Assembly: GCA_018711135.1 (NCBI GenBank)
Contig: DVIS01000007.1
Span: forward strand, 1 to 54,638
DNA: 54,638 nt
Origin: Candidatus Onthousia faecavium
GTDB taxonomy: Bacteria; Bacillota_I; Bacilli_A; RF39; UBA660
Reading direction: 5' to 3'
The notes under the pieces are model-generated. The model searched no databases, had not been told where the DNA came from, and saw only the letters and a program-made list of their open reading frames with translations. This document shows, piece after piece, positions 41,601 through 51,072 of the stretch. A program made the position numbers and the translations under genes. The stretch's first letter is position 1, and each line of letters begins with the position of its first letter.

Positions 41601-42230
41601 ATGATTAAAAGAGTTATTTGGGATGTTGATGGAACCTTACTAGATAGTGACTTTACTTATGAAGATGAACTATTTAAAAGTTTATTATCTGAAAGGAATA
41701 GTAAAACTTTAATTGAAAGAAAAGTAACTTTGCTAGTTAGTTATGAAAAAAGTCATTATCGTTATACTAAATCTGCTCTTAGTACCTATTTATCTAAAGA
41801 ATTAAGTTTTAATATTAGTACTGATTTTATAGAAAAATGGATAAACTTTAATATGACTATCCCTGATCAAATTCATGAAGGAGTAGAAGATGTTTTAGCA
41901 TATTTAGAAAGTAAAGATATTGATAATGTTGTTTATAGTAATTGGTTTGCTAAAACGCAAGAAGGTAGATTAGAAAAGGCAAAGCTTCGTTCCTACTTTG
42001 GAGAAATATATGGTGGTGATACCTTTATCAAACCAAATTATACTGGCTATTTACAAGCTTGTTACCCGTATCTTCCTCATGAATGTCTTATGATAGGAGA
42101 TAACTATATGAATGATGTCCTAGGTCCAAGATTAGCAGGTCTTAATGCCATTTACTATGATAAATATGATAGAAACAAGGATGTAAATAATAAAATAAAA
42201 AGTTTAGTAAAAATAAAGGAGATGTTATAG
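41601..42230 (+). CDS. HAD-superfamily phosphatase in the pheST operon
   Basis: 209 residues. Motif I is VIWDVDGTLLDSD at the start, motif II VVYSNW, a Lys near 135 (FIKPNYTGYL) and motif IV MIGDNYMNDVLG. The helical cap between motifs I and II matches the phosphoglycolate phosphatase-like subfamily. TAGGAGGCTTT precedes the ATG. Its stop overlaps the pheS start by sequence adjacency (TAG then ATG), so it is under the same T-box. Substrate unknown; a link with Phe-tRNA supply is only contextual. Confidence 0.85.
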   Translation: MIKRVIWDVDGTLLDSDFTYEDELFKSLLSERNSKTLIERKVTLLVSYEKSHYRYTKSALSTYLSKELSFNISTDFIEKWINFNMTIPDQIHEGVEDVLAYLESKDIDNVVYSNWFAKTQEGRLEKAKLRSYFGEIYGGDTFIKPNYTGYLQACYPYLPHECLMIGDNYMNDVLGPRLAGLNAIYYDKYDRNKDVNNKIKSLVKIKEML

Positions 42231-43277
42231 ATGGATGTTTTAGCTTTACAAGCTTTAAAAAAAGAAATAAATAAAGATTTTGATAATGTTAAAGACTTAA
42301 AAACTTTAGATGAGTTAAGAGTTAAATATCTTAGTAAGAAAGGAATTATTACTGAATTAAATAGTAAAATTAAAGAGATTCCAAATGAAGAAAAAAAAGA
42401 CTATGGAATGAAAGTTAATGAGGTAAGAAGTTATTTTAATGACAAATATGAAAGTCTTAAAACTACTTTAGAAAAAGAAGCTTTAGAAATGAAACTTGCA
42501 AAAGAAAAAATTGACTTAACTTTACCAAGTGTTAAATTTAAGACTGGTTCTCCTAATATCTTAGAGAAACTTATTGAAGAGGTAGAAGAGCTTTTAATTT
42601 CAATGGGGTATGATGTTTTAGATGGACCAGAGGTAGAAGAAGATAAATATAATTTTGAAATGCTTAATCTTCCTAAAGGCCATCCCGCAAGAGATGCGCA
42701 AGATACCTTCTATTTAGAAAATGAAGAATTACTTTTACGTAGTCAAACTTCACCTGTTCAAGTTAGAGCGATGTTAGCAAAGGGAGGAGTTGAACCAATT
42801 AGAATGATTTGTCCTGGTAAGACTTATCGTCGCGATGATGATGATGCGACACATTCTCATCAATTTATGCAAATAGAAGGTTTGGTAGTTGATAAAAATA
42901 TAAGTCTCTCAGACTTAAAGGGAACAATAGACTTAATCGTTAAACGTCTCTTTGGTGATGATACCATTACGAGATTTAGACCAAGTTACTATCCATTTAC
43001 AGAACCATCAGTAGAGGTTGATATTAGTTGCTTTAAATGTAAAGGAGAAGGTTGTAATATCTGTAAGAATACTGGTTTTATTACTGTTGCTGGAGCCGGT
43101 ATTGTTCATCCTCATGTTTTAGAAATGGCAGGATATGATCCTAAAGAATGGACTGGTTTTGCTTTTGGTTTTGGTGCTGATCGCTTAGCAATGTTAAAAT
43201 ATGGTATTAATGATGTTCGTGTTTTCTATAATACGGATTTAAGAGAAACAAAAGAGTTTGATAGAGTGGAGGAGTAA
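42231..43277 (+). CDS. pheS: Phenylalanyl-tRNA synthetase alpha subunit
   Basis: 348 residues. An N-terminal coiled coil (about 1-90) is followed by the class II core: motif 1 region LLISMGYDVLDGPEVEEDKYNFE, LLRSQTSPVQVR, motif 2 KTYRRDDDDATHSHQF and motif 3 GFAFGFGADRLAML. An internal zinc-like CFKCKGEGCNICKNTG is typical of bacterial PheS. Forms an alpha2-beta2 enzyme with PheT; it contains the aminoacylation site. Confidence 0.97.
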   Translation: MDVLALQALKKEINKDFDNVKDLKTLDELRVKYLSKKGIITELNSKIKEIPNEEKKDYGMKVNEVRSYFNDKYESLKTTLEKEALEMKLAKEKIDLTLPSVKFKTGSPNILEKLIEEVEELLISMGYDVLDGPEVEEDKYNFEMLNLPKGHPARDAQDTFYLENEELLLRSQTSPVQVRAMLAKGGVEPIRMICPGKTYRRDDDDATHSHQFMQIEGLVVDKNISLSDLKGTIDLIVKRLFGDDTITRFRPSYYPFTEPSVEVDISCFKCKGEGCNICKNTGFITVAGAGIVHPHVLEMAGYDPKEWTGFAFGFGADRLAMLKYGINDVRVFYNTDLRETKEFDRVEE

Positions 43278-43278
43278 A

Positions 43279-45648
43279 ATGATAAATTTAGAATGGGTTA
43301 AAGATTATATTGACTTAACTGATGAAGATTTAGAAAAATTAGCAGTTAAAATTACTGAAGCTGGTATTAATATTGAAAAAGTTATTACTAATAATATTCC
43401 TAATTTAGTAATTGGTAAGGTTATATCTTGTGTTGATCATCCTGATAGTGATCATTTACATGTTTGCAAAGTAGATATTGGTAGTGAGGTTTTAAATATT
43501 GTCTGTGGTGCTCCTAATGTTAGAACTGGACTTAAAGTTATTGTTGCTAAAGTTGGAGCTATTTTACCAGGTGATTTTGAAATAAAGAAAAGTAAAATTA
43601 GAGGCGTTGACAGTTGTGGTATGATTTGTGCTCTTTATGAACTTGGTTTAGAAGAAAAAACGGAAGAAACTTATGCTAAGGGAATCTATGAATTATCTGA
43701 TGATGCTCCAATTGGTAAAGATCCGCTTACTTTTTTAGGCCTTACCGATACTTTATATGAATTAGATATTCATAAACATCGTAATAATGATTGCTATTAT
43801 CACCTTGGTTTTGCTTATGAGATTGCAGCTATTTTAAATCGTAAAGTAACACTACCAGACCTTACTTTTAAGGAAAATCTTCCTAGTGTTGAAGATATGT
43901 TAACTCTAACTGTTGCTACGAAGAAATGCCCTTATTATTCAGCACGTATTGTAACAGATGTTGAAATAGGAGAATCTCCTGATTTTATTAAAAAACGTCT
44001 AAACTCTGTTGGTATTAGATCTATTAATAATGTCATTGATATTTCTAATTACGTCATGTTAGAATTTGGGCAACCTTTACATTTCTTTGATAAAGATAAA
44101 TTGGGAACTAATATCTTAGTTAGAGATGCTAAAGATGAGGAAGAGATAATAACACTCGATGGTAAAAAACGTCTTTTGAGTGAAGATGATATTGTCATAA
44201 CTGATGGCGTTAAACCAGTGTGTATCGCTGGAGTTATGGGGGGAGAAAATACGGAGGTAACACCAGATACTAAGACTATTTTAATTGAAAGTGCTATCTT
44301 TGATCCCGTTAGTATTAGATATACAGCAAGTAAATTAAACTTGAAGAGTGAAGCTTCTATTAGATATGCGAAAGGCTTAAACTATGAGTATACAGAACTA
44401 GCGTTAAAAAGAGCATGTCATTTACTAGAAAAATATGCTCATGCTAAGGTTTTAACTGGAGAAAAAGTATATGATAAAATAGAGAAAATTTCTAAAGTAG
44501 TTACTTTTAAACAAGAAGAGATTAATAAAATGTTAGGAATAAATATTTCTTTAGAAGATATGAAAGTAGAATTAGGACGAATAGATTTTCCATTTACATT
44601 AGATAACGATACTTTTACGGTTACAATACCTAATCGGAGGCTTGATGTTGATCCAAATGTAAATGATATTGCTGAAGAAATAGGACGGCTTTATGGTTAT
44701 CAAAATCTTGTTGCTACTTTACCTATATCTCCAACGAAAAAAGGGGGTTATGCTAAAGATGTATTGTTAAGAAAAAATGTTTCGAAAAGACTTAGAAGCC
44801 TTGGCTTAAATGAGACTAAGACTTATACTTTAGTTAGTAAAGAAATGGCTTCCATGTTTAATTATGATAATAAAAGAGGTAAAGAACTACCTAATCCAAT
44901 GAGTCAAGATAAAAGTGTTTTAAGAACAACATTAATTCCTTCTCTATTAAATATTTATAATTATAATAAAGCTCGTAATGTTGAAGATATTATGCTTTAT
45001 GAAATTAGTAAAGTTTATGATATAGAGTATAATGAAGAGATAAAAGTCGCAGTCTTAATGAAAGGAAGATATTTATCTAATCTTGTAACAACTGATGTGA
45101 AAGTAGATTTCTATTTAATTAAAGGTATTTTTGAAAATTTACTTGACTTTTTAGGCTTTAAAAATAGATATCACATTGAACCATGTAAATTACCTGATGT
45201 TCATCCTTATATTGGGGCTAAAATCTTTTTAGATAAAGATATGATAGGTATTATTGGGAAAGTAGATCCTTTGGTTAATAGTGATGATATTTATATCTTA
45301 GAATTATCCCTAACTAAATTAATGAAAGCTTCCAAACCGCTAAAATATAAAGAAGCTAGTAAGTATCCTGCTGTATCTAAAGACATCGCTTTTATTGTTC
45401 CTAAAGATATGACATCAGGGGAAATAGAAACAGTTATTAAAAAAGCTGGAGGAAGATTATTAAGTGAGATAAAAGTCTTTGATGTTTATAGTGGAGAACA
45501 TGTTAGTAAGGATGAAAAGAGTATTGCCTATAATCTTGTCTTCCAAAACAATGAGAGAACTTTAACTGATGAAGAGGTTATGGAAATCTTTAATAATATT
45601 GCTACGAAAGTAACAACCTCTTTAAATGTTAAATTACGTGATAAATAA
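43279..45648 (+). CDS. pheT: Phenylalanyl-tRNA synthetase beta subunit
   Basis: 789 residues from the ATG at 43279, one base after the pheS stop (GTGGAGGAGTAAA upstream); the frame opens at 43258 within pheS. It begins with MINLEWVKDYIDL, then a tRNA-binding EMAP domain (VIGKVISCVDHPDSDHLHVCKVDIG), the B3/B4 editing domain (NVIDISNYVMLEFGQPLHFFD), the B5 domain and a C-terminal anticodon-binding FDX-ACB domain (KYPAVSKDIAFIVP). Complete for the family. Confidence 0.97.
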   Translation: MINLEWVKDYIDLTDEDLEKLAVKITEAGINIEKVITNNIPNLVIGKVISCVDHPDSDHLHVCKVDIGSEVLNIVCGAPNVRTGLKVIVAKVGAILPGDFEIKKSKIRGVDSCGMICALYELGLEEKTEETYAKGIYELSDDAPIGKDPLTFLGLTDTLYELDIHKHRNNDCYYHLGFAYEIAAILNRKVTLPDLTFKENLPSVEDMLTLTVATKKCPYYSARIVTDVEIGESPDFIKKRLNSVGIRSINNVIDISNYVMLEFGQPLHFFDKDKLGTNILVRDAKDEEEIITLDGKKRLLSEDDIVITDGVKPVCIAGVMGGENTEVTPDTKTILIESAIFDPVSIRYTASKLNLKSEASIRYAKGLNYEYTELALKRACHLLEKYAHAKVLTGEKVYDKIEKISKVVTFKQEEINKMLGINISLEDMKVELGRIDFPFTLDNDTFTVTIPNRRLDVDPNVNDIAEEIGRLYGYQNLVATLPISPTKKGGYAKDVLLRKNVSKRLRSLGLNETKTYTLVSKEMASMFNYDNKRGKELPNPMSQDKSVLRTTLIPSLLNIYNYNKARNVEDIMLYEISKVYDIEYNEEIKVAVLMKGRYLSNLVTTDVKVDFYLIKGIFENLLDFLGFKNRYHIEPCKLPDVHPYIGAKIFLDKDMIGIIGKVDPLVNSDDIYILELSLTKLMKASKPLKYKEASKYPAVSKDIAFIVPKDMTSGEIETVIKKAGGRLLSEIKVFDVYSGEHVSKDEKSIAYNLVFQNNERTLTDEEVMEIFNNIATKVTTSLNVKLRDK

Positions 45649-45676
45649 CTAGAGACTATCAAAGCTCTAGTTTTTA
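45648..45676 (+). terminator. Terminator after pheT
   Basis: ACTAGAG (45648-45654) and CTCTAGT (45665-45671) with a 10-base loop, then TTTT. Confidence 0.8.
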
Positions 45677-45691
45677 ACTTAGGAGGCTTAT

Positions 45692-46816
45692 ATGAATAAT
45701 CTTGTTGATGATGTTGATGCCATTTACATCCATATTCCTTTTTGTAACAATATTTGTGCTTATTGTGATTTTTGTAAAATCTATTATAATAAAAAAATAG
45801 TTATATCGTACTTAAAACAACTAGAACTAGAAATAAAAGCTAACTATAATCATGAAGAAATTAATACTTTATATATTGGGGGAGGTACTCCAAGTAGTTT
45901 AGATATAGATAGTCTTGAAATTTTACTACAATTACTTAGTCTTTTTAACTTAAGTAAAGATGCTGAGATTACTTTTGAAGCTAATCCTGATAGTTTAACT
46001 CCTAAAAAAATAAAACTTTTAAAAAAATATGGTGTTAATAGGATCAGTTTAGGAGTAGAAACAATCAATGAAAGTCTTGGAGAATTGCTTAAGAGAAAAA
46101 CATCTAAAGAAAAAGTAAGAGAGGTTATTAAGACATTAAAACAGGAAGGAATTTCTAATATTAATGTTGATTTAATTTACGGAATAAAAGGTGAAGATCT
46201 AAAAATCTTAAAAGAGGATTTAGATTTTCTCATTTCTTTAGATGTTTTCCATATTTCAACTTACTCTTTAATACTAGAAGATAATACCATTTTAAAAATT
46301 AAGGGCTATCAAGAACTAGATCCTGATTTAGATAGTATTATGTATGAATATATTAGTAATTATTTAAAAGAAAAGGGCTTTGATCACTATGAAATATCTA
46401 ACTTTGCTAAAGATAAATATAAGTCAAAACATAATTCTAAATATTGGTATAATCTTCCTTATTATGGTTTTGGTTTAGGAGCAAGTGGTTATCTAAATAA
46501 TATTCGTTATACTAATACTAAAAGTATTACTAACTATCTTGCTAGTAAAAGGAAACTTGAAGAAGAAGTATTAACTTTCTTAGATACGATTAAATATGAA
46601 ATCATGTTAAGACTTAGATTAAAAGAAGGAATTGATAAACAAAGCTTTTTTAAACGTTATCATACTAATGTTGAAGATATTTTTCTCTATAAACCTTTAG
46701 TTGAAACTGGATATTTAAAAGAAACCTCAACTAATATTGCTATATTAGAAAAATATTTTTATGTTTCTAATACTATTATAGTAAAATTTCTTTCCACTTA
46801 CATCTTTAAAAAATAA
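45692..46816 (+). CDS. hemW: HemW-like radical SAM protein
   Basis: 374 residues. IHIPFCNNICAYCDFCK gives the CxxxCxxC iron-sulfur motif with the extra Cys typical of HemW, followed by LYIGGGTPSSL (SAM-binding) and ISLGVETINESL. The C-terminal HemN-like domain is present (YEIMLRLRLKEGIDKQSFFKRY). HemW is a heme chaperone and not a coproporphyrinogen oxidase, though annotations often confuse them. TTAGGAGGCTTAT precedes the ATG. Confidence 0.92.
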   Translation: MNNLVDDVDAIYIHIPFCNNICAYCDFCKIYYNKKIVISYLKQLELEIKANYNHEEINTLYIGGGTPSSLDIDSLEILLQLLSLFNLSKDAEITFEANPDSLTPKKIKLLKKYGVNRISLGVETINESLGELLKRKTSKEKVREVIKTLKQEGISNINVDLIYGIKGEDLKILKEDLDFLISLDVFHISTYSLILEDNTILKIKGYQELDPDLDSIMYEYISNYLKEKGFDHYEISNFAKDKYKSKHNSKYWYNLPYYGFGLGASGYLNNIRYTNTKSITNYLASKRKLEEEVLTFLDTIKYEIMLRLRLKEGIDKQSFFKRYHTNVEDIFLYKPLVETGYLKETSTNIAILEKYFYVSNTIIVKFLSTYIFKK

Positions 46817-46850
46817 ACTTTATCGTCTATACTATTAATAGAGGGATGAT

Positions 46851-47747
46851 ATGAATAGTAGAATAGAATTAAATAAAGATAAACAAAAAGAAATCGAACG
46901 TGAAAAACATCAGGAAAAGGCAAAAAAGATTATTAAAAGAATTGTTATTGCTATCTTAATAATTTTTCTTGTGGTCTTTTTTTCATGTTTATATATAACA
47001 AGAATAGGTACTATTAGTCTTCTTGTTCATGAAGAGGTTATCTATAATAGTAAATTACCTGAATCATTCTCATCTCTTAAAATAGTTCACTTTGGAGATC
47101 TTCATTATGAAGATAAGGCTTTATTAAAAGATACTGTTAATACTATTAATAAAAGAAATCCTGATATTTTAATATTTACAGGCGACTTATTAAAAGATGA
47201 AGAATTAACATCAAGTGCGAGAAAAGATTTGGTAGTTGAATTAAAAAAATTAACTGCTTCTATTGGTAAATATGCTGTTTTAGGAGAAACAGATAATGAT
47301 GAAGCTAAGTCAATTTTAAGAGATTGTGGTTTTACTATTTTAGAAGATACTAATACCTTAATCTATCATGGAACTAATGAGGCAATTATGTTAGTAGGAC
47401 TTAATACTAATAATGAGACTATTGATTATAATAAAGCTTTTACTAACTATAATTCTAATACTTTTACTATGGCTATTTTTCATAAACCTGATTATATTGA
47501 TAACTTTATAGATACTTATCCTGTTGATTTAGCTTTAGCAGGACATTCGCATTTAGGAGAAATTAGAATTCCTAAATTTCTTAATCTAGCTGAGAAAGAC
47601 TATGCGACTAAATATACTGATTCCTATTATAAAATTAACAATACTGACTTTTATATTACCAGTGGTATTGGTACTACTGAATTTGGGGTGAGAATTAATG
47701 CAAGACCAAGTATTAATTTCTTTAGACTTAGGAAAACAGATTCTTAA
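46851..47747 (+). CDS. Membrane-anchored metallophosphoesterase
   Basis: 298 residues. A charged N-terminus and one membrane helix (about 28-50) precede a calcineurin-like phosphoesterase domain with VHFGDLHYED, IFTGDLLKD, MAIFHKPDY and LAGHSHLGEIRIP, the standard two-metal motif series (GNH appears as GETDN). It resembles YkuE/YaeI-type enzymes. Extracytoplasmic orientation is inferred from the single N-terminal helix. The last 20 bases overlap the convergent carboxypeptidase gene. Confidence 0.87.
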   Translation: MNSRIELNKDKQKEIEREKHQEKAKKIIKRIVIAILIIFLVVFFSCLYITRIGTISLLVHEEVIYNSKLPESFSSLKIVHFGDLHYEDKALLKDTVNTINKRNPDILIFTGDLLKDEELTSSARKDLVVELKKLTASIGKYAVLGETDNDEAKSILRDCGFTILEDTNTLIYHGTNEAIMLVGLNTNNETIDYNKAFTNYNSNTFTMAIFHKPDYIDNFIDTYPVDLALAGHSHLGEIRIPKFLNLAEKDYATKYTDSYYKINNTDFYITSGIGTTEFGVRINARPSINFFRLRKTDS

Positions 47748-48780
47748 AAAATTCTAAGATACCACCTGTTTTCTTTTTTTCTTCTTTGATATAAATAGGT
47801 ATCTTGGCTAAAGTTTCCTCTTCTAAAGTAATTTCAATATTTCCAACTTTGCCTTTTTTTATCTCTTCATCAATACTTGCTAAAACTTTAACTTGATCTT
47901 TTTCTTTTTCTGTTAATGGATAAGAAAAAGACTCTTTAACATAATATTTTTTTTCATCAATAACAAGATCGAAATCATCTTTATCGACTATTTCATACAT
48001 ACTATAATTACTAAAGATCTCTTTACTTAATTCTTGGTGATTATTATATTCATCACTATCTTTTAAAGAGACGATAACTATTTCTAAGTCATTATTTTTA
48101 AAAGCTGTTACCAAAGTCTTACCAGCTTTAGGAGTATACCCATTTTTACCTCCAATACAAGTATCATCGCTACTTATAAGTTTAACTCTATTATACCAAA
48201 GATAACTTTTATTAGTAGTTTGTACCTCATATTTATTTGTTCCAAAGATCTTTCTAAATTCTTTATTTTTTAAGGCATATTTCGTTAATATAGCCATGTC
48301 GTAGGCAGTAGAGTAGTTTTCCGTTTCATCATCAAGACCATGGGCATTATTAAATATAGTATGGTCCATTCCTAAATCTTTTGCTTTTTCATTCATTAGT
48401 TTGACAAATTCTTCTTCACTACCTGCGATATAATTAGCGATAACTACGGCCGCATCATTACCACTTCTAAGCATTAATCCATATAATAAATCTTCTAGGC
48501 GCATTTTCTCATTTAATTCTAAATAAATACTTGTTCCATACATCTTTAAGATCTCTTCTCCTGTTGTAATTTCTTTATCTAAATTTCCTTCTTCAATTGC
48601 AATAATACAAGTCATTATCTTTGTAATGGAAGCGATTAATCTTTCTTCATTAATATTATTAGCATATAAAACTCTTCCACTATTAACGTCCATAACAATA
48701 CTACTTTTGGCACTGTCAGCTTTAACAGTTAGGGGAAATATACAAATAAATGTAACAATAACTAAAAATAATTTTTTCAT
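47728..48780 (-). CDS. D-alanyl-D-alanine carboxypeptidase (DacF/PBP5 type)
   Basis: 350 residues on the minus strand. Signal peptide MKKLFLVIVTFICIFPLTVKA; penicillin-binding motifs SITK (S51 nucleophile, K54), SGN (106-108) and GGKNGYT in place of KTG-Thr (Asn for Thr). A C-terminal beta domain follows (from about 260), ending in a possible amphipathic anchor (GGILEFFKNLFS). It trims the fifth D-Ala from peptidoglycan stems. Relation to spore DacF is possible but not shown. The start is preceded by TAGGTGTTCAT. Confidence 0.92.
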   Translation of the reverse strand: MKKLFLVIVTFICIFPLTVKADSAKSSIVMDVNSGRVLYANNINEERLIASITKIMTCIIAIEEGNLDKEITTGEEILKMYGTSIYLELNEKMRLEDLLYGLMLRSGNDAAVVIANYIAGSEEEFVKLMNEKAKDLGMDHTIFNNAHGLDDETENYSTAYDMAILTKYALKNKEFRKIFGTNKYEVQTTNKSYLWYNRVKLISSDDTCIGGKNGYTPKAGKTLVTAFKNNDLEIVIVSLKDSDEYNNHQELSKEIFSNYSMYEIVDKDDFDLVIDEKKYYVKESFSYPLTEKEKDQVKVLASIDEEIKKGKVGNIEITLEEETLAKIPIYIKEEKKKTGGILEFFKNLFS

Positions 48781-48920
48781 ATGAACACCTAATTAAATCT
48801 ATTCTAAAAAAATAAAAGTATAACTATGAAGAAGAAAAAAGAGTCTCTATTTTTTTGGAATAGAAGAATATTTTACATAAATATATATATAAAAGTTAAT
48901 AATAATAAAAGGTGGTGTTA

Positions 48921-49652
48921 GTGAAAAAAAAGAAACTTACTTATTATATTTTAATAGTTGCTATGACGCTTTTAATAGTTATAACCTCATATAATATAAC
49001 TGCTTATATCTATAACTATTTTAAACATATAAAAGAGATGAAAAGAATCGAAGAAGAGTTTGTTACTGATTCTAGTAGTGATTACTTAGAGATTGATTTA
49101 AATGAATTATTTAAACAAAATACTGATACTGTTGCTTATCTAAAAATAGAAGGAACTAATATTAGTTATCCGGTGGTACAAAGTAATGATAATGATTATT
49201 ACTTAGATCATGACTTTAATAAAGATAAAAATGATGAGGGGGCTATCTTTTTAGACTATCGTAATGACTTAGATAATCTAAGTAGAAATAATATTATCTA
49301 TGGTCATGGAAGACTTGATAAAACGATGTTTGGAAGCTTAGATGAACTTTTAAAAGAAGAGTGGTATCAAAATAATAAACCATATATTAAAGTTACTACT
49401 AAAAAGACAAAAATGATTTTTGAAATATTTAGTGTCTATACGATTTATAAAGAAGGTTATTATCTAACAACCTATTTTACTAGTGATATGTATTTTAAAA
49501 AGTTTTTAGAAGAACTTAAAACTAGAAGCATAATTGACTTTAAGAGTACAGTAAATGTTACTGATAAAATCTTAACTTTGTCTACTTGTCAAAATAACTT
49601 TGGGAAAAGAATTGTCGTTCATGCAAAATTAATAAAAAAAGAAGATGTTTAG
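48921..49652 (+). CDS. Class B sortase, second copy
   Basis: 243 residues from the GTG at 48921 (AAAGGTGGTGTTA upstream); GTG 48912 is part of that site. One N-terminal membrane helix (about 6-26), then the sortase fold with H129 (IIYGHGRLDKTMFGSL), C223 (LTLSTCQ) and the Arg in FGKRIVVHAK. It shares long stretches with the sortase at 7.2 kb (for example SYPVVQSNDNDYYLDH versus NYPIVQTTDNDYYLSH). It converges on, and overlaps by 4 bases, a gene whose product ends in an NPETND sorting signal, its likely substrate. Confidence 0.92.
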   Translation: MKKKKLTYYILIVAMTLLIVITSYNITAYIYNYFKHIKEMKRIEEEFVTDSSSDYLEIDLNELFKQNTDTVAYLKIEGTNISYPVVQSNDNDYYLDHDFNKDKNDEGAIFLDYRNDLDNLSRNNIIYGHGRLDKTMFGSLDELLKEEWYQNNKPYIKVTTKKTKMIFEIFSVYTIYKEGYYLTTYFTSDMYFKKFLEELKTRSIIDFKSTVNVTDKILTLSTCQNNFGKRIVVHAKLIKKEDV

Positions 49653-50404
49653 TCTTCTTTAGAGGTAAATTTCTTAATAGCATAACTAGACAAAATGACT
49701 GTTAATATTAAGAATGTAATGTGCAAGATAATGGGGTCATTTGTTTCTGGGTTTTCTACGCTATTAGCTAAGTCATTTATTTCTTGAAGGGTTAATTCTT
49801 CGCCTTTTTCAAGATCGAATCTAATGCCATCTATTTCAATCATGGCACCATCAGTATCAGCTGGTACCCAAATAGTTGGTCTATCACTAGATTCTGTCGT
49901 ATTAATAATCTCACTATTATCACCTAGAATAAGATAAGGAGCTGTATCAACATTACTACCTTTACCTAGTTCAATACCACCAAAACCATTACCTGAGACA
50001 TCAATTTTACCTTCTAGTGTTACAGTAGAACCGTTAATTAGTAAAGCGGCATTACCACCAGTTAGTTTAATATCCTTAATCGTTGCTTCTGTTTTATAGA
50101 CTTGTAAAACATAAATACCGCCCCAGACAGTGTTACTATTACTATTACTACTACCAAATGTTCCTACATACTTAATAGTATGATTAGCTCCATCAATGGT
50201 AACAGGTCGCATGATATTAATCTTTTCAGTAGTTTCAATATCACTACCTAAAATAATAGTACTAATACTACTATCATTCAAAGCTTCTTTTAATTCACTT
50301 TGATTATTAACGGTTTTACTTGTTGCGGCATTAACAGAAAAGGTAATACTTAAAGTAATAGTTAAAATTAAAGCAAATAAAAGTTTAGCTATCTTTTTCC
50401 TCAT
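49649..50404 (-). CDS. Cell-wall-anchored pectate-lyase-like surface protein (NPETND signal)
   Basis: 251 residues. Signal peptide (KKIAKLLFALILTITLSITFS..A), a right-handed beta-helix-like region with repeating strands (TIDGANHTIKYVG, ATIKDIKLTGGNAALLINGS), and a C-terminal sorting signal: NPETND at 218-223, a hydrophobic span (PIILHITFLILTVILSSY) and a charged tail (KKFTSKED). NP.TN is the pattern recognised by SrtB-class enzymes, and the neighbour is such a sortase. The pair is therefore a sortase-substrate module. No catalytic residues of a lyase are evident, so it may be adhesive. Confidence 0.85.
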   Translation of the reverse strand: MRKKIAKLLFALILTITLSITFSVNAATSKTVNNQSELKEALNDSSISTIILGSDIETTEKINIMRPVTIDGANHTIKYVGTFGSSNSNSNTVWGGIYVLQVYKTEATIKDIKLTGGNAALLINGSTVTLEGKIDVSGNGFGGIELGKGSNVDTAPYLILGDNSEIINTTESSDRPTIWVPADTDGAMIEIDGIRFDLEKGEELTLQEINDLANSVENPETNDPIILHITFLILTVILSSYAIKKFTSKED

Positions 50405-50538
50405 TGTTATTCCTCCTTTCTCTTATAGTTTGCTTTAATATTAAGTAAAATATACTCGAATTTTGTCTTAAATTTTTAAAAATTAACTTGCTATTTATCA
50501 AGTTATATACTATTCTTAAAATAGAGAGGAGAATAAAG

Positions 50539-51009
50539 ATGAAAGGTATAAAATTAATAGCTTTTTTAGGTTTAGCAATAATATTTTTAACAGGTTGTGG
50601 TAATGGTGGCAGTGATAGTAATGCGAATACGTTGACATGTACTAATACTACAGAAAATGATGGTATTGAAAGAAAAGAAGATATTGTCATGACTTTTGAT
50701 AACGATAAAATTACTAAGATTAAACTTTCAGTTGACAGTAAAGTTAAAGATGAGGTTGCTAAAGAAAATTGGGATCTTTTTGTTGCCATGATGGAAAGTC
50801 AATTTGTAGAAACAAAAGAAGATGGTTTTACTTTAACAACAGATAATGATAAAGATAATTATATATTTAAAGTAACTTTAGATGTTGATCCAACTATTGC
50901 AAAAGAAGATGTTTTTAGTACTTATGGATTAGCTTCATTAGGAGACTTTAATAGTACATATGATGAGATAATAGCAGCAGGGGAGGAAGCAGGTTTTACT
51001 TGTAAGTAA
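50539..51009 (+). CDS. Predicted lipoprotein of unknown function
   Basis: 156 residues from the ATG at 50539 (AGAGAGGAGAATAAAG upstream); the frame extends upstream without a site. A lipoprotein signal peptide (LIAFLGLAIIFLTGCG) has the lipobox LTGC, so the protein should be lipidated and processed by LspA. The mature part is about 135 residues, with two more cysteines (LTCTN near the start, FTCK at the end) that could pair. The motif TLTCTNT...D...VTFDNDKI... recurs in many gut Firmicute lipoproteins, but I cannot name a function. Confidence 0.78.
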   Translation: MKGIKLIAFLGLAIIFLTGCGNGGSDSNANTLTCTNTTENDGIERKEDIVMTFDNDKITKIKLSVDSKVKDEVAKENWDLFVAMMESQFVETKEDGFTLTTDNDKDNYIFKVTLDVDPTIAKEDVFSTYGLASLGDFNSTYDEIIAAGEEAGFTCK

Positions 51010-51072
51010 AAAACTCTTTTGCTTTTTTTTGATTTGTGGTATAGTAGTTATAAGAATAAGGAGGAGATTTTA

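Noticed and set aside
45692-46816. Annotation as oxygen-independent coproporphyrinogen III oxidase (HemN).
   Set aside because: Length and the CxxxCxxC context match HemW; no other heme synthesis gene is nearby.
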